From: Chloroflexaceae bacterium
Lineage (GTDB): Bacteria > Chloroflexota > Chloroflexia > Chloroflexales > Chloroflexaceae
Length of the DNA stretch: 64,000 bases
Direction of reading: 5' to 3'
Assembly (NCBI GenBank): GCA_028282325.1
Contig: JANQID010000051.1
Location: forward strand, 25,376 to 89,375
Part shown: positions 42,829 to 51,819 of the stretch, one piece after another
How positions within the stretch are numbered: the first letter of the stretch is position 1
How the letters are laid out: the number at the start of each line of letters is the position of its first letter
Notes under the pieces: generated by a model
Told to the model about the DNA's origin: nothing
Database searches by the model: none
The model's input: only the letters and a program-made list of their open reading frames with translations
Translations under genes and position numbers: made by a program

Positions 42829-43140
42829 AGGCGCTGTCCCTCACTTATGGTTACACACTGTAACACAGCGTTGTGTCATGGTCAAGGAGTGTGCTCCACT
42901 GTCGAAGGCGAGCGCCGGATTGTCGATGAACAACGCGTTCGAGCGGCACGAGAAGTAGAGATGATGCTTGATGCACCTGCTGCCGATGCTCCTTTTATGG
43001 CCTTAAAAATACTACATTGAATAGTAACATACATTTTACGATCTGTTACTTTTTGTTGCCGGGGAACAGGCAGGCACGACTGAATAGTCGCCGGCGGGGA
43101 TGCCGACGCGCCATACGCAGCAGGGCCGGATTACAATTCC
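42829..43140 (+). promoter_or_regulatory. Intergenic region between mutY and rlmI
   Basis: TTACA-CAC-TGTAA (42851-42863) and TAACACA-GCGT-TGTGTCA (42861-42878, one mismatch) are overlapping dyads just upstream of rlmI. A plus-strand hairpin AGTAACA (43023-43029) with TGTTACT (43044-43050), followed by TTTTTG, is a terminator that follows a small open frame ending at 43020 (C-terminal residues MALKILH). The frame is in a region antisense to nothing after 42829, so a small gene or gene remnant may exist, but no good start is seen. Confidence 0.3.
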
Positions 43141-44160
43141 CTACATGGTAGGAAGACGCACAGCGCGGTCAACCTGCTCGATCAGGCCATCGCGCACGAG
43201 ATCGGCGACAAGATCCTGAAGCCAGGGCATATCCTGATCGATAAACCCATCCTTGACTCGCGGTCCAAGCTGATCCAGGGGGAGTGTTGCTCCAGGCGGA
43301 AGTTCGCGAAGTGCAGTGACGATACGCCCGCGAAAGTAGCGGCGCGATCCGGCGAAGGCATCGCCGGCGTGTAAGCGGGCGCGCCGTTCGGCAACCCGCC
43401 GGGCAGGAGGATACGACAAATCGTACGTATCTTCCCCTGGTTGCGTTTCTGCGGCGCCAAAAGCGCGCTCGTCGGCGTTACGGCGGGCTGTATATGCCCG
43501 ACAATGCGTATGGAGCGGGCAACGCCAACATGCCGGCGTTCTGGCAATACAGATCAGCGCGCCGAGTTCGATCAGAGCCTGGTTCCACGACCAACTCTGA
43601 CCATGAGGGAGCGCTGCCTGAGCTAGCAGCAAGAGCACACGCTCGTTCGGTTCAGACGCCGCATCTTCCGGGCCAACCAATACTCGTCGTAACACTCGAC
43701 GGATGTTGGTGTCCATAAAGACCACATCTTGCTCGAACGCAAAGCAAGCTATCGCGCCCGCCGTGTACGGCCCGATCCCTGGCAGCTTGCGCAGAGATGC
43801 GACATCGCGGGGAAACTGACCGCCATATTGTTCGAGCACTGCCCGCGCAGCGCGTTGCAAATTCACCGCCCGCCGGTTATATCCCAAACCCGCCCAGATT
43901 CGAATCACGTCCGCCGGGGCGGCGCTGGCCAGGGCTTCCAGATTGGGAAATACAGTGAGAAACTCGGCGTACTTCGGCAAGACGCGGTCTACCTGCGTTT
44001 GTTGCAACATAACTTCGGAGACGAGAATGCGATATGCATCGCGGGTGCGCCGCCAGGGGAGATCGCGAGCAGAGCTGGCAAACCAATTGAGCAATAGGCG
44101 CTGTAAGCGTTCCAGTAAACTGCGATCCGGCAAAACGATCGCATCCGGGCGTTGCGTCAT
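43141..44160 (-). CDS. mutY: A/G-specific adenine glycosylase
   Basis: 339 residues. MutY removes adenine paired with 8-oxoguanine. Evidence: WRRTRDAYRILVSEVMLQQTQVDRV, the helix-hairpin-helix region LPGIGPYTAGAIACFAF with catalytic Asp further on in FMDTNIRRVL, and the Cys set CIARTPACWRCPLHTHC that binds the 4Fe-4S cluster. The C-terminal NUDIX-like domain that recognises 8-oxoG is absent or very short, with only about 100 unrelated residues instead, so substrate discrimination may differ. Confidence 0.9.
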   Translation of the reverse strand: MTQRPDAIVLPDRSLLERLQRLLLNWFASSARDLPWRRTRDAYRILVSEVMLQQTQVDRVLPKYAEFLTVFPNLEALASAAPADVIRIWAGLGYNRRAVNLQRAARAVLEQYGGQFPRDVASLRKLPGIGPYTAGAIACFAFEQDVVFMDTNIRRVLRRVLVGPEDAASEPNERVLLLLAQAALPHGQSWSWNQALIELGALICIARTPACWRCPLHTHCRAYTARRNADERAFGAAETQPGEDTYDLSYPPARRVAERRARLHAGDAFAGSRRYFRGRIVTALRELPPGATLPLDQLGPRVKDGFIDQDMPWLQDLVADLVRDGLIEQVDRAVRLPTM

Positions 44161-44175
44161 AAGGCTGCCAATAAC

Positions 44176-44216
44176 ACAAAAAGGCAGTAGACAAGATATG
44201 ATGCCTGCCTACTGCC
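44176..44216 (-). terminator. Terminator after relA/spoT
   Basis: On the minus strand GGCAGTAG (44216-44209) pairs with CTACTGCC (44190-44183), followed by TTTTTGTG. It lies between the relA/spoT stop and the mutY start. Confidence 0.8.
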
Positions 44217-44242
44217 TGCCAGCGAATAAGGGAAAGCGAGAC

Positions 44243-46540
44243 TCACGAAGCCGCCGCGATGACTTGACTCTCGCGGCGGGCTTCAATGACATTAGGAATA
44301 CGATTCAGCTTGTCGAGAATGGTTGTTAATTGGCTAATACTCTCGATCGTCAGCGTCGCTACGAGTACTGTGCGCCCGTCGCGCCGGGTTTGCATTTGCT
44401 CCAGACGCTCGATGTTGATATTCGCATCGGCAATCGTTGCAGACACATCACGCCAGAGACCAACTCGATCCCAGGACTCGATACGCACCGGCACTGGGTA
44501 GCCGGCAGGACTTTGATCGCCCCAGGTGACATCGATCAGCCGCGCGCGATCACGTTCATTAATAATCGTGCGACAATCGGCGCGATGAACGGTGATGCCT
44601 CGGCCACGCGTCACATATCCGACGATGGGTTCGCCGACGATGGGATTGCAACACTTCGCAAAACGTATCAGCAAGCCATCGATCCCGCGAACCCGAATGT
44701 CGCTGCTCTCGGAACGCTGCGGCGGCGCGCTTTGGGGAATATTGGACAGATCATCATCCTGCGCCGCCGCACTTTGCGCGAGCGCCTTCTGCGCGACATT
44801 GCGCGCCGTCGTATCGCCGCTGCCAATCTGGGCAAAGAGATCATCAACGCTACGGGCATTCGAGACCGCCGTGATGTCATCAAACGACACGCCGGTTAAC
44901 CCCAGCCGCTTCAACTCCTTCTCCAGCAAATCGCGACCGGCAGCAATGTTATCGCTGCGCTCCATACGCCGAAAATGACGCCGTATATGGTTACGCGCGC
45001 TGGTAGTCTTTACAAAATTGAGCCAGTCACGACTAGGGCCGCGCGGCGTCTTACTCGTCATAATGTGAACGATATCGCCATTCTGGAGCCGGTAATCGAG
45101 CGACACCATCCGCCCATTTACTTTCGCGCCTACGCAGCGATGACCTACCTCGCTATGAATGCGGTAGGCAAAATCGACCGGCGTGCTGCCATCCGGCAGG
45201 TCAATAATCTTGCCTTTAGGCGTGAAGATGTAGACCTGATCTTGGAAAACGTCAGATTTGATGCTTTCGACAAATTCGCGGGCATCAGTAAGATCGCGAC
45301 GCCAATCAATCAAGCTGCGCAGCCAGGCCAGTTTGGTCTCGAAACTCTGATCGCCTTTGCCAAAGCCTTCTTTATATCGCCAGTGCGCCGCAATGCCGTG
45401 CTCGGCCACTTCATGCATATCCTGGGTGCGAATCTGAATTTCGCAAGCAGTATTACCAGGGATGATCACCGTTGTGTGCAACGAGCGATACATACTTTCT
45501 TTCGGCACGGCGATGTAATCATCAAACTCGGAGAGGATGGGCGTCCACAGGCTATGCACGATCCCCAACACTCGATAACACTCGCCGACCTCATGAACAA
45601 TAACCCGTACCGCGAGTTGATCGTAGATCTGTTCCAGGCTAACGCCCTTGCGTTCCATCTTGCGATGAATCGAGTAGATATGCTTGGGGCGCCCGCTGAT
45701 TTGCGCCTCAATGTGTTCTTTATCAAACGCCTGTCGCAACCTGGCTATCACACGGTGGATAATTTTCTCGCGAGCGTCGCGGCGCAACATAAGTTGTTGC
45801 GCAATCTCACGATATTTTGCCGGATTTAGCGTCTTGAACGCGAGATCTTCCAACTCTGACTTGATCTGCCACATGCCCAGTCGATGGGCAAGCGGCGCAT
45901 AGATCTCCAGCGTCTCACGAGCTACCCGTTGCTGTTTTTCAGCCGGCGTTGCGCCGAGAGTGCGCATATTGTGCAAGCGATCGGCCAGTTTAATCAGCAC
46001 AACACGCGGATCATCGGCCATTGCGATGAACATCTTGCGATAGGTTCCAACCTGAGCATCCTCTTTGCTGCGCGTCTCTAGAACCGAGAGCTTGGTAGCG
46101 CCATCAACGAGGTGCGCGATCTCGCCGCCAAAGGTCTTTTCAATCTGTTCCAGCGTGATGGCTGTATCTTCGACGACATCGTGCAGTAGTGCAGCAGCTA
46201 TCGAACTTGGATCCATGTGCAGATCGAGCAAGATCGTTGCTACTGCTACGGGATGATCAATATAGGGCTCGCCACTCTGGCGCTTCTGCCCATCATGCGC
46301 CACATAAGCAACAGCGTAAGCGCGGCGGATCAGATCGGCGTTAACATCAGAAAGATAGGATTGAACACGCGCTACCAGCGCATCAGCTGTTGGGCTGAGC
46401 ATTACTGCAGGGGGAAATACCAACTGCTCGGACGACGAACTGCTGTGAGGAGCAGTTCGTGAAGACGAACCGGTAGAAATAGAATTAAACGTGTCAGCGG
46501 CTACATCAGAATTGCCGACTGAAGAGGTGAAAGATTCCAT
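44243..46540 (-). CDS. rel: Bifunctional (p)ppGpp synthetase/hydrolase
   Basis: 765 residues. Order: an N-terminal Ser-rich extension of about 55 residues, an HD hydrolase domain (YVAHDGQKRQSGEPYIDHP, LLHDVVEDTAIT), the RelA/SpoT synthetase domain (DQLAVRVIVHEVGECYRVLG, EIQIRTQDMHEVAEHGIAAHWRYK), a TGS domain (YIFTPKGKIIDLPDGSTPVDFAYRIH) and an ACT domain at the end. It makes and destroys ppGpp in the stringent response. Both catalytic sets look intact, so a bifunctional Rel is expected. Confidence 0.95.
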   Translation of the reverse strand: MESFTSSVGNSDVAADTFNSISTGSSSRTAPHSSSSSEQLVFPPAVMLSPTADALVARVQSYLSDVNADLIRRAYAVAYVAHDGQKRQSGEPYIDHPVAVATILLDLHMDPSSIAAALLHDVVEDTAITLEQIEKTFGGEIAHLVDGATKLSVLETRSKEDAQVGTYRKMFIAMADDPRVVLIKLADRLHNMRTLGATPAEKQQRVARETLEIYAPLAHRLGMWQIKSELEDLAFKTLNPAKYREIAQQLMLRRDAREKIIHRVIARLRQAFDKEHIEAQISGRPKHIYSIHRKMERKGVSLEQIYDQLAVRVIVHEVGECYRVLGIVHSLWTPILSEFDDYIAVPKESMYRSLHTTVIIPGNTACEIQIRTQDMHEVAEHGIAAHWRYKEGFGKGDQSFETKLAWLRSLIDWRRDLTDAREFVESIKSDVFQDQVYIFTPKGKIIDLPDGSTPVDFAYRIHSEVGHRCVGAKVNGRMVSLDYRLQNGDIVHIMTSKTPRGPSRDWLNFVKTTSARNHIRRHFRRMERSDNIAAGRDLLEKELKRLGLTGVSFDDITAVSNARSVDDLFAQIGSGDTTARNVAQKALAQSAAAQDDDLSNIPQSAPPQRSESSDIRVRGIDGLLIRFAKCCNPIVGEPIVGYVTRGRGITVHRADCRTIINERDRARLIDVTWGDQSPAGYPVPVRIESWDRVGLWRDVSATIADANINIERLEQMQTRRDGRTVLVATLTIESISQLTTILDKLNRIPNVIEARRESQVIAAAS

Positions 46541-47010
46541 ACCCGGCCCTCCTCCTAACGCTGGAACGAGTATGCGCCTGTGATTTACTATAGATAAACG
46601 TGGTCATCTGAAATATTTTCAGTTCCGACATATGCATCATACCACTGAGAGTTCCATTTTCGACGCCGTTCAGGTTAATACTATCGGCGCCTCCACCGAC
46701 ACATCCATCACCTTGATGGGATGCACAGCCCATATACACGACAGCTGTCATGCACAACAAACAAGCGCGTGTACGTTCGTGATACCGCGCCACGTCGTTC
46801 TTATCATCATCGATATCAGGGGATATGTCGAAGTACTGCGTAAGATAGCATGGGCCGTATGCATTGTCAAGATGATAATGATGTTTAAAAATGTTTTTTC
46901 TGTTCTAAACTCCAACAAGCTGGTATAATTGATACAAACAATCGTCTCTGATATTATGCACGGTATTGTTCATCGATTAAGATTCTGCAAAGCATATGGA
47001 GTTAATCAGT
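46541..47010 (+). promoter_or_regulatory. Intergenic region between rel and mrp with a probable mrp promoter
   Basis: TATAAT at 46924-46929 lies about 80 bases before mrp, with only a weak -35 (TGTTCT at 17 bases). The stretch 46541-46920 is divergent upstream DNA of rel, without a supportable gene. Several poly-T and AT-rich tracts occur near 46870-46900. Confidence 0.4.
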
Positions 47011-48096
47011 ATGAGCCCGTTATCGCAAGAAGAGTCCCAACTAACCGAGCAGCACGTTATTGCGGCGCTGAGCAAGGTTCAAGAGCCTGAGTTGGGCGGC
47101 GATCTGGTTTCGCGCAATATGATCAAAAATCTGACAGTCAGAGATGGCGTTGTTGCTTTTGCTGTTGAATTGACGACGCCGGCCTGTCCACTCAAAGATC
47201 AGATCCGCTCAGAAGCCGAAGCGGCGGTTCGCGAGTTGGCCGGTGTTACTGATGTGCATATCGAACTCACGTCGAATGTGCGCCAGGATTCTGGCCTCCC
47301 CGAACAGGCTTTCATCCCCGGCGTCGCGAATGTGATCGCTGTCGCCGCCGGCAAAGGCGGCGTCGGCAAATCTACCGTCGCCGCAAATCTGGCCGTAGCG
47401 CTGGCGCAGGAAGGCGCTCGAGTTGGCACACTCGACGCGGATGTATTTGGCCCATCGCTACCGACAATGCTGGGGGCAGGCGGTCAGATAGATGCATACG
47501 AGAACGAGAACGGTCAGGCGATGATGATCCCGCTCGATGCGCACGGCGTCAAGCTTATTTCGATCGGATTCATGATCACCGAGGATCAGCCGGTCATCTG
47601 GCGCGGCCCGATGGTGACGCAGCTGTTGCGTCAGTTTCTCTACAATGTCGCCTGGGCGCCGCTGGACTACCTGATTATCGATATGCCTCCCGGCACCGGT
47701 GATGTGGCCTTGACGCTGGCGCAGTCGATGCCGCTCACGGGGGCGGTCATTGTCACCACGCCGCAGACCGTTGCGACCATTGACGTGGTGAAAGCGATGG
47801 AGATGTTCAAGAAGGTCAATGTTCCGCTTATTGGCGTTGTGGAGAATATGGCCTATTTTGTGGCACCCGATACCGGCAAGCAATACGACATCTTTGGAAC
47901 CGGCGGAGCACGCCGATTGGCCGATCAGCAAAACATCCCGTTGCTTGGCCAGATTCCGCTGGGCATAAGCGTGCGCGCTGGTGGCGACGATGGCCGACCG
48001 GCTGTCGCTAATGATGCACCCGATGCTTACGGTGATGTATTCCGTGAAGTCGCGCGACAGGTGGCCGCACGTATCAGTGTAATGAAGTTTACTTGA
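47011..48096 (+). CDS. mrp: Mrp/NBP35-type iron-sulfur carrier ATPase (ApbC)
   Basis: 361 residues. An N-terminal MIP18/DUF59 domain (about 1-80; VQEPELGGDLVSRNMI, TTPACPLKDQIR) precedes a deviant Walker A P-loop, AAGKGGVGKSTVAANLA (about 112-128), with later DADVFGPSLP, IDMPPGTGDVALTL and VVENMAYF. Mrp proteins carry Fe-S clusters to apo-proteins. The CxxC usually near the C-terminus of ApbC (as CPHC) is replaced by FVAPDTGK, so cluster binding may differ. ATG 47011 follows GGAG; an earlier ATG at 46996 is possible. Confidence 0.92.
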   Translation: MSPLSQEESQLTEQHVIAALSKVQEPELGGDLVSRNMIKNLTVRDGVVAFAVELTTPACPLKDQIRSEAEAAVRELAGVTDVHIELTSNVRQDSGLPEQAFIPGVANVIAVAAGKGGVGKSTVAANLAVALAQEGARVGTLDADVFGPSLPTMLGAGGQIDAYENENGQAMMIPLDAHGVKLISIGFMITEDQPVIWRGPMVTQLLRQFLYNVAWAPLDYLIIDMPPGTGDVALTLAQSMPLTGAVIVTTPQTVATIDVVKAMEMFKKVNVPLIGVVENMAYFVAPDTGKQYDIFGTGGARRLADQQNIPLLGQIPLGISVRAGGDDGRPAVANDAPDAYGDVFREVARQVAARISVMKFT

Positions 48097-48111
48097 TCTT
48101 CAAACTATCAG

Positions 48112-48158
48112 ACGACTGACGATCTCATAGCCGGATGATCGCCAGTCGTTTCTTTTTT
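48112..48158 (+). terminator. Terminator after mrp
   Basis: ACGACTG-A-CGATC (48112-48124) pairs with GATCG-C-CAGTCGT (48137-48149), one internal mismatch, followed by TTCTTTTTTG. Confidence 0.85.
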
Positions 48159-48178
48159 GCTCGCTCGAAGGCGCGCTG

Positions 48179-49240
48179 ATGGTCAGTACCACAATAAATG
48201 GCGTAGCGCCGCTGACGTTTGTTGAACCACGCACGCTTCCACGCTATCCTGACAATACTCCGGCGCACGATGCGTACGGTCGGCGGATCGACTATCTGCG
48301 CGTATCGTTGACCGACCGCTGCAATATGCGTTGCGTCTATTGCATGCCGACGGTTGGGATGCAATTCGCGCCGCGCCCAGAAATGCTGACCAATGACGAG
48401 CTGCTGTTGGTTATTCACGCAGCGGCGGCGGCAGGTTTTCGCAAGCTTCGTCTGACTGGCGGCGAACCGACGTTGCGGACTGATCTTGTCGAACTGGTGC
48501 GCGCAATGAAGGCGACGCCGGGGATCGAGCATATCGCGATGACCACCAACGCAATCCGTCTGCGCACGCTGGCTGAACCGTTACAAGCCGCCGGTCTTGA
48601 TCGAGTCAACATTAGCATCGATAGCCTCAACTCGCAGAAGTTCCGCCAGGTGACGCGCGGCGGCGACTTGCACGCGGTCTGGGAGGGGATCGAGGCGGCG
48701 GTTGCAGCGGGGTTAGACCCGATCAAGCTCAATGCCGTAATTGTGCGTGAAATGAACGACGATGAAGTTGGCGCACTCGCCGCGCTGACGTTGAAATATC
48801 CGTGGGAGTTGCGCTTCATTGAGGTGATGCCGTTAACCGGCGTGGCCGATCTGGCCAACGCCGGCATAGTTCGCAGCGCTGAGTTAATCGAGCAGATCGA
48901 GGCTCTCTTCGGGCCGCTGGAGAGCCTGGGCCACACCGCCAGCGACTCGGCGCGGCGCTACCGCATCCCAGGCGCGCCGGGCAAAATTGGCCTCATCAGC
49001 AGCGTCACTGACCCGTTTTGCGCTACATGCAACCGAATGCGCCTGACCGCCGACGGGCGATTGCACCTGTGTCTGCTGCGCGACAACGAAGTAGAATTGC
49101 GCACCGCTATTCGCAACGGCGCCAGCCAGGATGATATTGAGCAACTGATACGTCACGCTGTAGCGATAAAGCCCTGGGGACACGGCCTGCCCGAAGGCAT
49201 GCTGCCGACACTGCGCGGTATGTCACAGCTTGGCGGCTAG
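48179..49240 (+). CDS. moaA: GTP 3',8-cyclase (molybdenum cofactor synthesis)
   Basis: 353 residues. Radical SAM enzyme that starts molybdopterin synthesis by rearranging GTP. The CxxxCxxC cluster motif is C48, C52, C55 in DRCNMRCVYC; a second cluster set is DPFCATCNRMR with HLCL, and the C-terminus is GG, as MoaA requires. RLTGGEPTLRTDLVELV supports it. No other moa genes are adjacent. Confidence 0.96.
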   Translation: MVSTTINGVAPLTFVEPRTLPRYPDNTPAHDAYGRRIDYLRVSLTDRCNMRCVYCMPTVGMQFAPRPEMLTNDELLLVIHAAAAAGFRKLRLTGGEPTLRTDLVELVRAMKATPGIEHIAMTTNAIRLRTLAEPLQAAGLDRVNISIDSLNSQKFRQVTRGGDLHAVWEGIEAAVAAGLDPIKLNAVIVREMNDDEVGALAALTLKYPWELRFIEVMPLTGVADLANAGIVRSAELIEQIEALFGPLESLGHTASDSARRYRIPGAPGKIGLISSVTDPFCATCNRMRLTADGRLHLCLLRDNEVELRTAIRNGASQDDIEQLIRHAVAIKPWGHGLPEGMLPTLRGMSQLGG

Positions 49241-49293
49241 TTATGGAGACGCGAAGCGCCTTTGCCCGAATCTCCATCACTGCGTCTCTATAA
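49241..49293. terminator. Bidirectional terminator between moaA and ribY
   Basis: TTATGGAGACGC (49241-49252) pairs with GCGTCTCTATAA (49282-49293), 11 of 12 positions, between two convergent genes. Confidence 0.7.
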
Positions 49294-49305
49294 TTTCCAG
49301 ATCGC

Positions 49306-50394
49306 CTACTTGATAAACTCATTCGTGAAACCGGCCTCGACATCCATCGGCGTTGCGAGCAAATTACTCTCCAACAACAGCTCGTGAGTGCTCTGCCAGG
49401 TTTCCAGTTCGGTATAGCCAATCCCTTCCTGGTCGGTCAGCGGGCTTTGCCAATAGGGCAAGCTTGCGAGCAATACCTGCTTCTGGAAATCGGGATTGCC
49501 CAGTTCGGCTTCAGGAACTTGCTCCAGACTGATGGCAAACGCCTCATCAGGGTTCGCCAACGTGTCGGCCAGCCCGCGCAACGATGCCTGGACAAAATCA
49601 CGCACCAGCGCCGGATCGTCCTCAATAAGCTTCTCGCTGACGACAATGCCATTCCCTGATAGCGGGAATACATCTGCAACCCGCAACACATTTACCTCCA
49701 CGCCCTGTTCGTGCAATACGAGCGGCTCATTCATCGCATAGCCAATCGCCACTTGCACGTTGTCTTCCAACACGGCCTGGGCCTGAGTAAAGCCAATTTC
49801 TTGAATGTTGAGGTCGCTCTCGGTCAAATTGTTGGTATACAGGATTGCCAGCAGCGCATAATAACTCTCGCCGAATCGACCAGGCAGACCCAACGTCTTG
49901 CCGACAAGATCTTGCGCCGATTCCAGATCAACGCTTGCTTTGCTGAAAAACACCACCGGGAAACTCTGGTACAGCGTCATAACCGTTTTAATCGGGACGC
50001 TTTGCTGCCGCGCCAACACTACCGACGCGCCGCTTGCCGTGGCAAATTCGATCTTGCTCTCCGGCCAGGTTGCGGCCCGCTGCACCACGTCGTTCTCAAA
50101 GTTGTAATCGAAGCTCACGTTCAGGCCAGCGTCGGCATAATATCCCTTCGCAACCGCAACGTAGTAGGGTGCAAACTGAACATTTGGGATATACGACATC
50201 GCCAGGGTTATGTCACGCAATTCGGACGGCATAGTCGCATCTTCGGCATCAGACGCCTGGCTCGTTCCAGTCGCTTCAGTCGGCGCGGGGTCGGCGGCGC
50301 CATCAGATATTGGGGCGGCAGATCCGCCGCACGCAACCAGGATCAACACGCCGACAAGGGTGACAAGCAGAATACGTACGTGTCGAAGCATCAT
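49306..50394 (-). CDS. ribY: Riboflavin ABC transporter substrate-binding lipoprotein (RibY-type)
   Basis: 362 residues. A lipoprotein signal (LVGVLILVACGG, Cys after LVA) and the NMT1/THI5-like binding fold: ITLAMSYIPNVQFAPYYVAVAKGYYADAGLNV, then WPESKIEFATASGASVV and GYAMNEPLVLHEQGVEV. The NMT1/THI5 fold also binds pyrimidines and taurine, so the substrate is inferred from the FMN riboswitch upstream of ribX. The ATG at 50394 follows GAGGAG. It is downstream of ribX with a 38-base gap, so they form one operon. Confidence 0.85.
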   Translation of the reverse strand: MMLRHVRILLVTLVGVLILVACGGSAAPISDGAADPAPTEATGTSQASDAEDATMPSELRDITLAMSYIPNVQFAPYYVAVAKGYYADAGLNVSFDYNFENDVVQRAATWPESKIEFATASGASVVLARQQSVPIKTVMTLYQSFPVVFFSKASVDLESAQDLVGKTLGLPGRFGESYYALLAILYTNNLTESDLNIQEIGFTQAQAVLEDNVQVAIGYAMNEPLVLHEQGVEVNVLRVADVFPLSGNGIVVSEKLIEDDPALVRDFVQASLRGLADTLANPDEAFAISLEQVPEAELGNPDFQKQVLLASLPYWQSPLTDQEGIGYTELETWQSTHELLLESNLLATPMDVEAGFTNEFIK

Positions 50395-50432
50395 AGCGGA
50401 GACTCCTCGCATCGTTATCAGATATGGCCTGT

Positions 50433-51254
50433 TCAAGCCTCCCAACGAACCAGCAAACGTTCGAGCCACGAAGCCAGCACATAAAAAGCCAGAGTCATTC
50501 CGGCCAGCGTTATCAGCGCCGTGAAGATGAGCGGCGTATCAAACAAACCGCGCGCGATGTTGATCAACGCGCCCAGACCTTCACGCCCGGCCACAAATTC
50601 GCCAACGACCGCGCCGGTCGTCGCCAAGGCCAAACCGGTACGAATACCGCCGAACAGCACCGGGAGCGCCAGCGGCAACTCAACCATGCGCACCATCTGC
50701 CAGCGGCTTGCGCCGCTAATGAGGGCCATCTCGCGCAGCTCGCGCGGGATGCCCCGCAGCGCAACGATCGTATTGATCAGCACCGGGAAGAACGTGATCA
50801 GTGCGGCGATGATAATCTTGGACATCAGGCCGGGGCCAGACCAAAGAATGATCAGCGGCGCAACGGCGATCACCGGAACAGCCTGACTGGCAGCCAGCAA
50901 CGGAGCCAGGGCACGTTCCAGCCAGGGAATGTTTGCCAGGATATAGCCCAGCAGAATGCCGCCGGCAAGCGCTATGGAGAAACCCGCGAGCGCCTCGATC
51001 AGCGTCACCGACGTGTGGGTCCAGAGCAGACCGCTTGATGCGGTAGCGATGAACCGCTCAACAACACGATCCGGGCCGGGTAGAATAAACGCCTGATACT
51101 CCCCGACCGTCGCCACGGCTTGCCAGGCCAGGAGCAACATCAGCGATGCAATGGGCAACCCAAGCCAGTGAAGATCCTGCCAGAGCAAGCGCGGACGCAA
51201 GCGCGATTTCGCAGACATTTGGCGCTGACGCGGCATCGATATGATCTGTTGCAT
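50433..51254 (-). CDS. ribX: Riboflavin ABC transporter permease (RibX-type)
   Basis: 273 residues with six or so hydrophobic helices and the BPD permease loop (REMALISGASRWQMVRMVELPLALPVLFGGI, EAA motif). It belongs to the SsuC/TauC-like permeases that pair with NMT1/THI5 binding proteins. Regulation by the FMN riboswitch at 51461-51595 and terminator at 51273-51303 points to riboflavin. ATG 51254 follows GGAGTTCGGT. No ATPase gene is present in the operon. Confidence 0.88.
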   Translation of the reverse strand: MQQIISMPRQRQMSAKSRLRPRLLWQDLHWLGLPIASLMLLLAWQAVATVGEYQAFILPGPDRVVERFIATASSGLLWTHTSVTLIEALAGFSIALAGGILLGYILANIPWLERALAPLLAASQAVPVIAVAPLIILWSGPGLMSKIIIAALITFFPVLINTIVALRGIPRELREMALISGASRWQMVRMVELPLALPVLFGGIRTGLALATTGAVVGEFVAGREGLGALINIARGLFDTPLIFTALITLAGMTLAFYVLASWLERLLVRWEA

Positions 51255-51272
51255 ACCGAACTCCAGATATAC

Positions 51273-51303
51273 AAAAAGCCCCGAAGCAAACAAGCCTCGG
51301 GGC
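51273..51303 (-). terminator. Regulatory terminator between FMN riboswitch and ribX
   Basis: On the minus strand GCCCCGA pairs with TCGGGGC (plus-strand 51297-51303 with 51278-51284), followed by TTTTTG, 19 bases before the ribX start. It is the likely off-switch used when FMN is bound. Confidence 0.85.
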
Positions 51304-51460
51304 GTCACAGAACTTGTCAATCAGCGCTTTTATCGCATACAACCCGACCTACACCGTTTTGTGCAAGCAGGCCATTACCAAGCCCGTGGAGCTAAACGAT
51401 CGCACACACATCGATACGACCATCTTCCAATGGCTCAACGCTGAATATAGATTCGCTTCT

Positions 51461-51595
51461 GCCAACAGGACTTCTTTATATCCGGACTATAACCGTCGGC
51501 CCCGGAGTTTCACCGAGTCATGCGCGCCTCTCAACACGCTCGTGGGCTCTACCACCGATCGGGAATTTCACCCTGCCCCGAATGCCCTGCGTCAG
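51461..51595 (-). promoter_or_regulatory. FMN riboswitch (RFN element)
   Basis: Reading the minus strand, the conserved parts appear in order: TTCGGGGCAGGGTGAAATTCCC, CGGTGGT, AGCCCACGAGC, a small variable stem, TCGGTGAAACTCCGGGGCCGACGG, TATAGTCCGGATA and AAGAAGTCC. These are the hallmarks of the RFN element. It lies 200 bases upstream of ribX with a terminator between. 51596-51819 holds nothing I can call. Confidence 0.95.
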
Positions 51596-51819
51596 GACAC
51601 AAGGATAGCATAAGCCTATGAAACCGTCAAGCGAACGATTCCTTGCTGGCTTTAGGGGATATATCTTCTTGCCTTTTCACACGCAGCATGCTATGATCAG
51701 CGCCACAAGCGATGAGCAATACTCATCATATTGGTTGTTAGCATTGCGCATACGTTAGAGTCTAGTTGCATTTGGAGGTATATCGTTTCGTTTTTCCATC
51801 CGCAGAATAACTCAACTGT

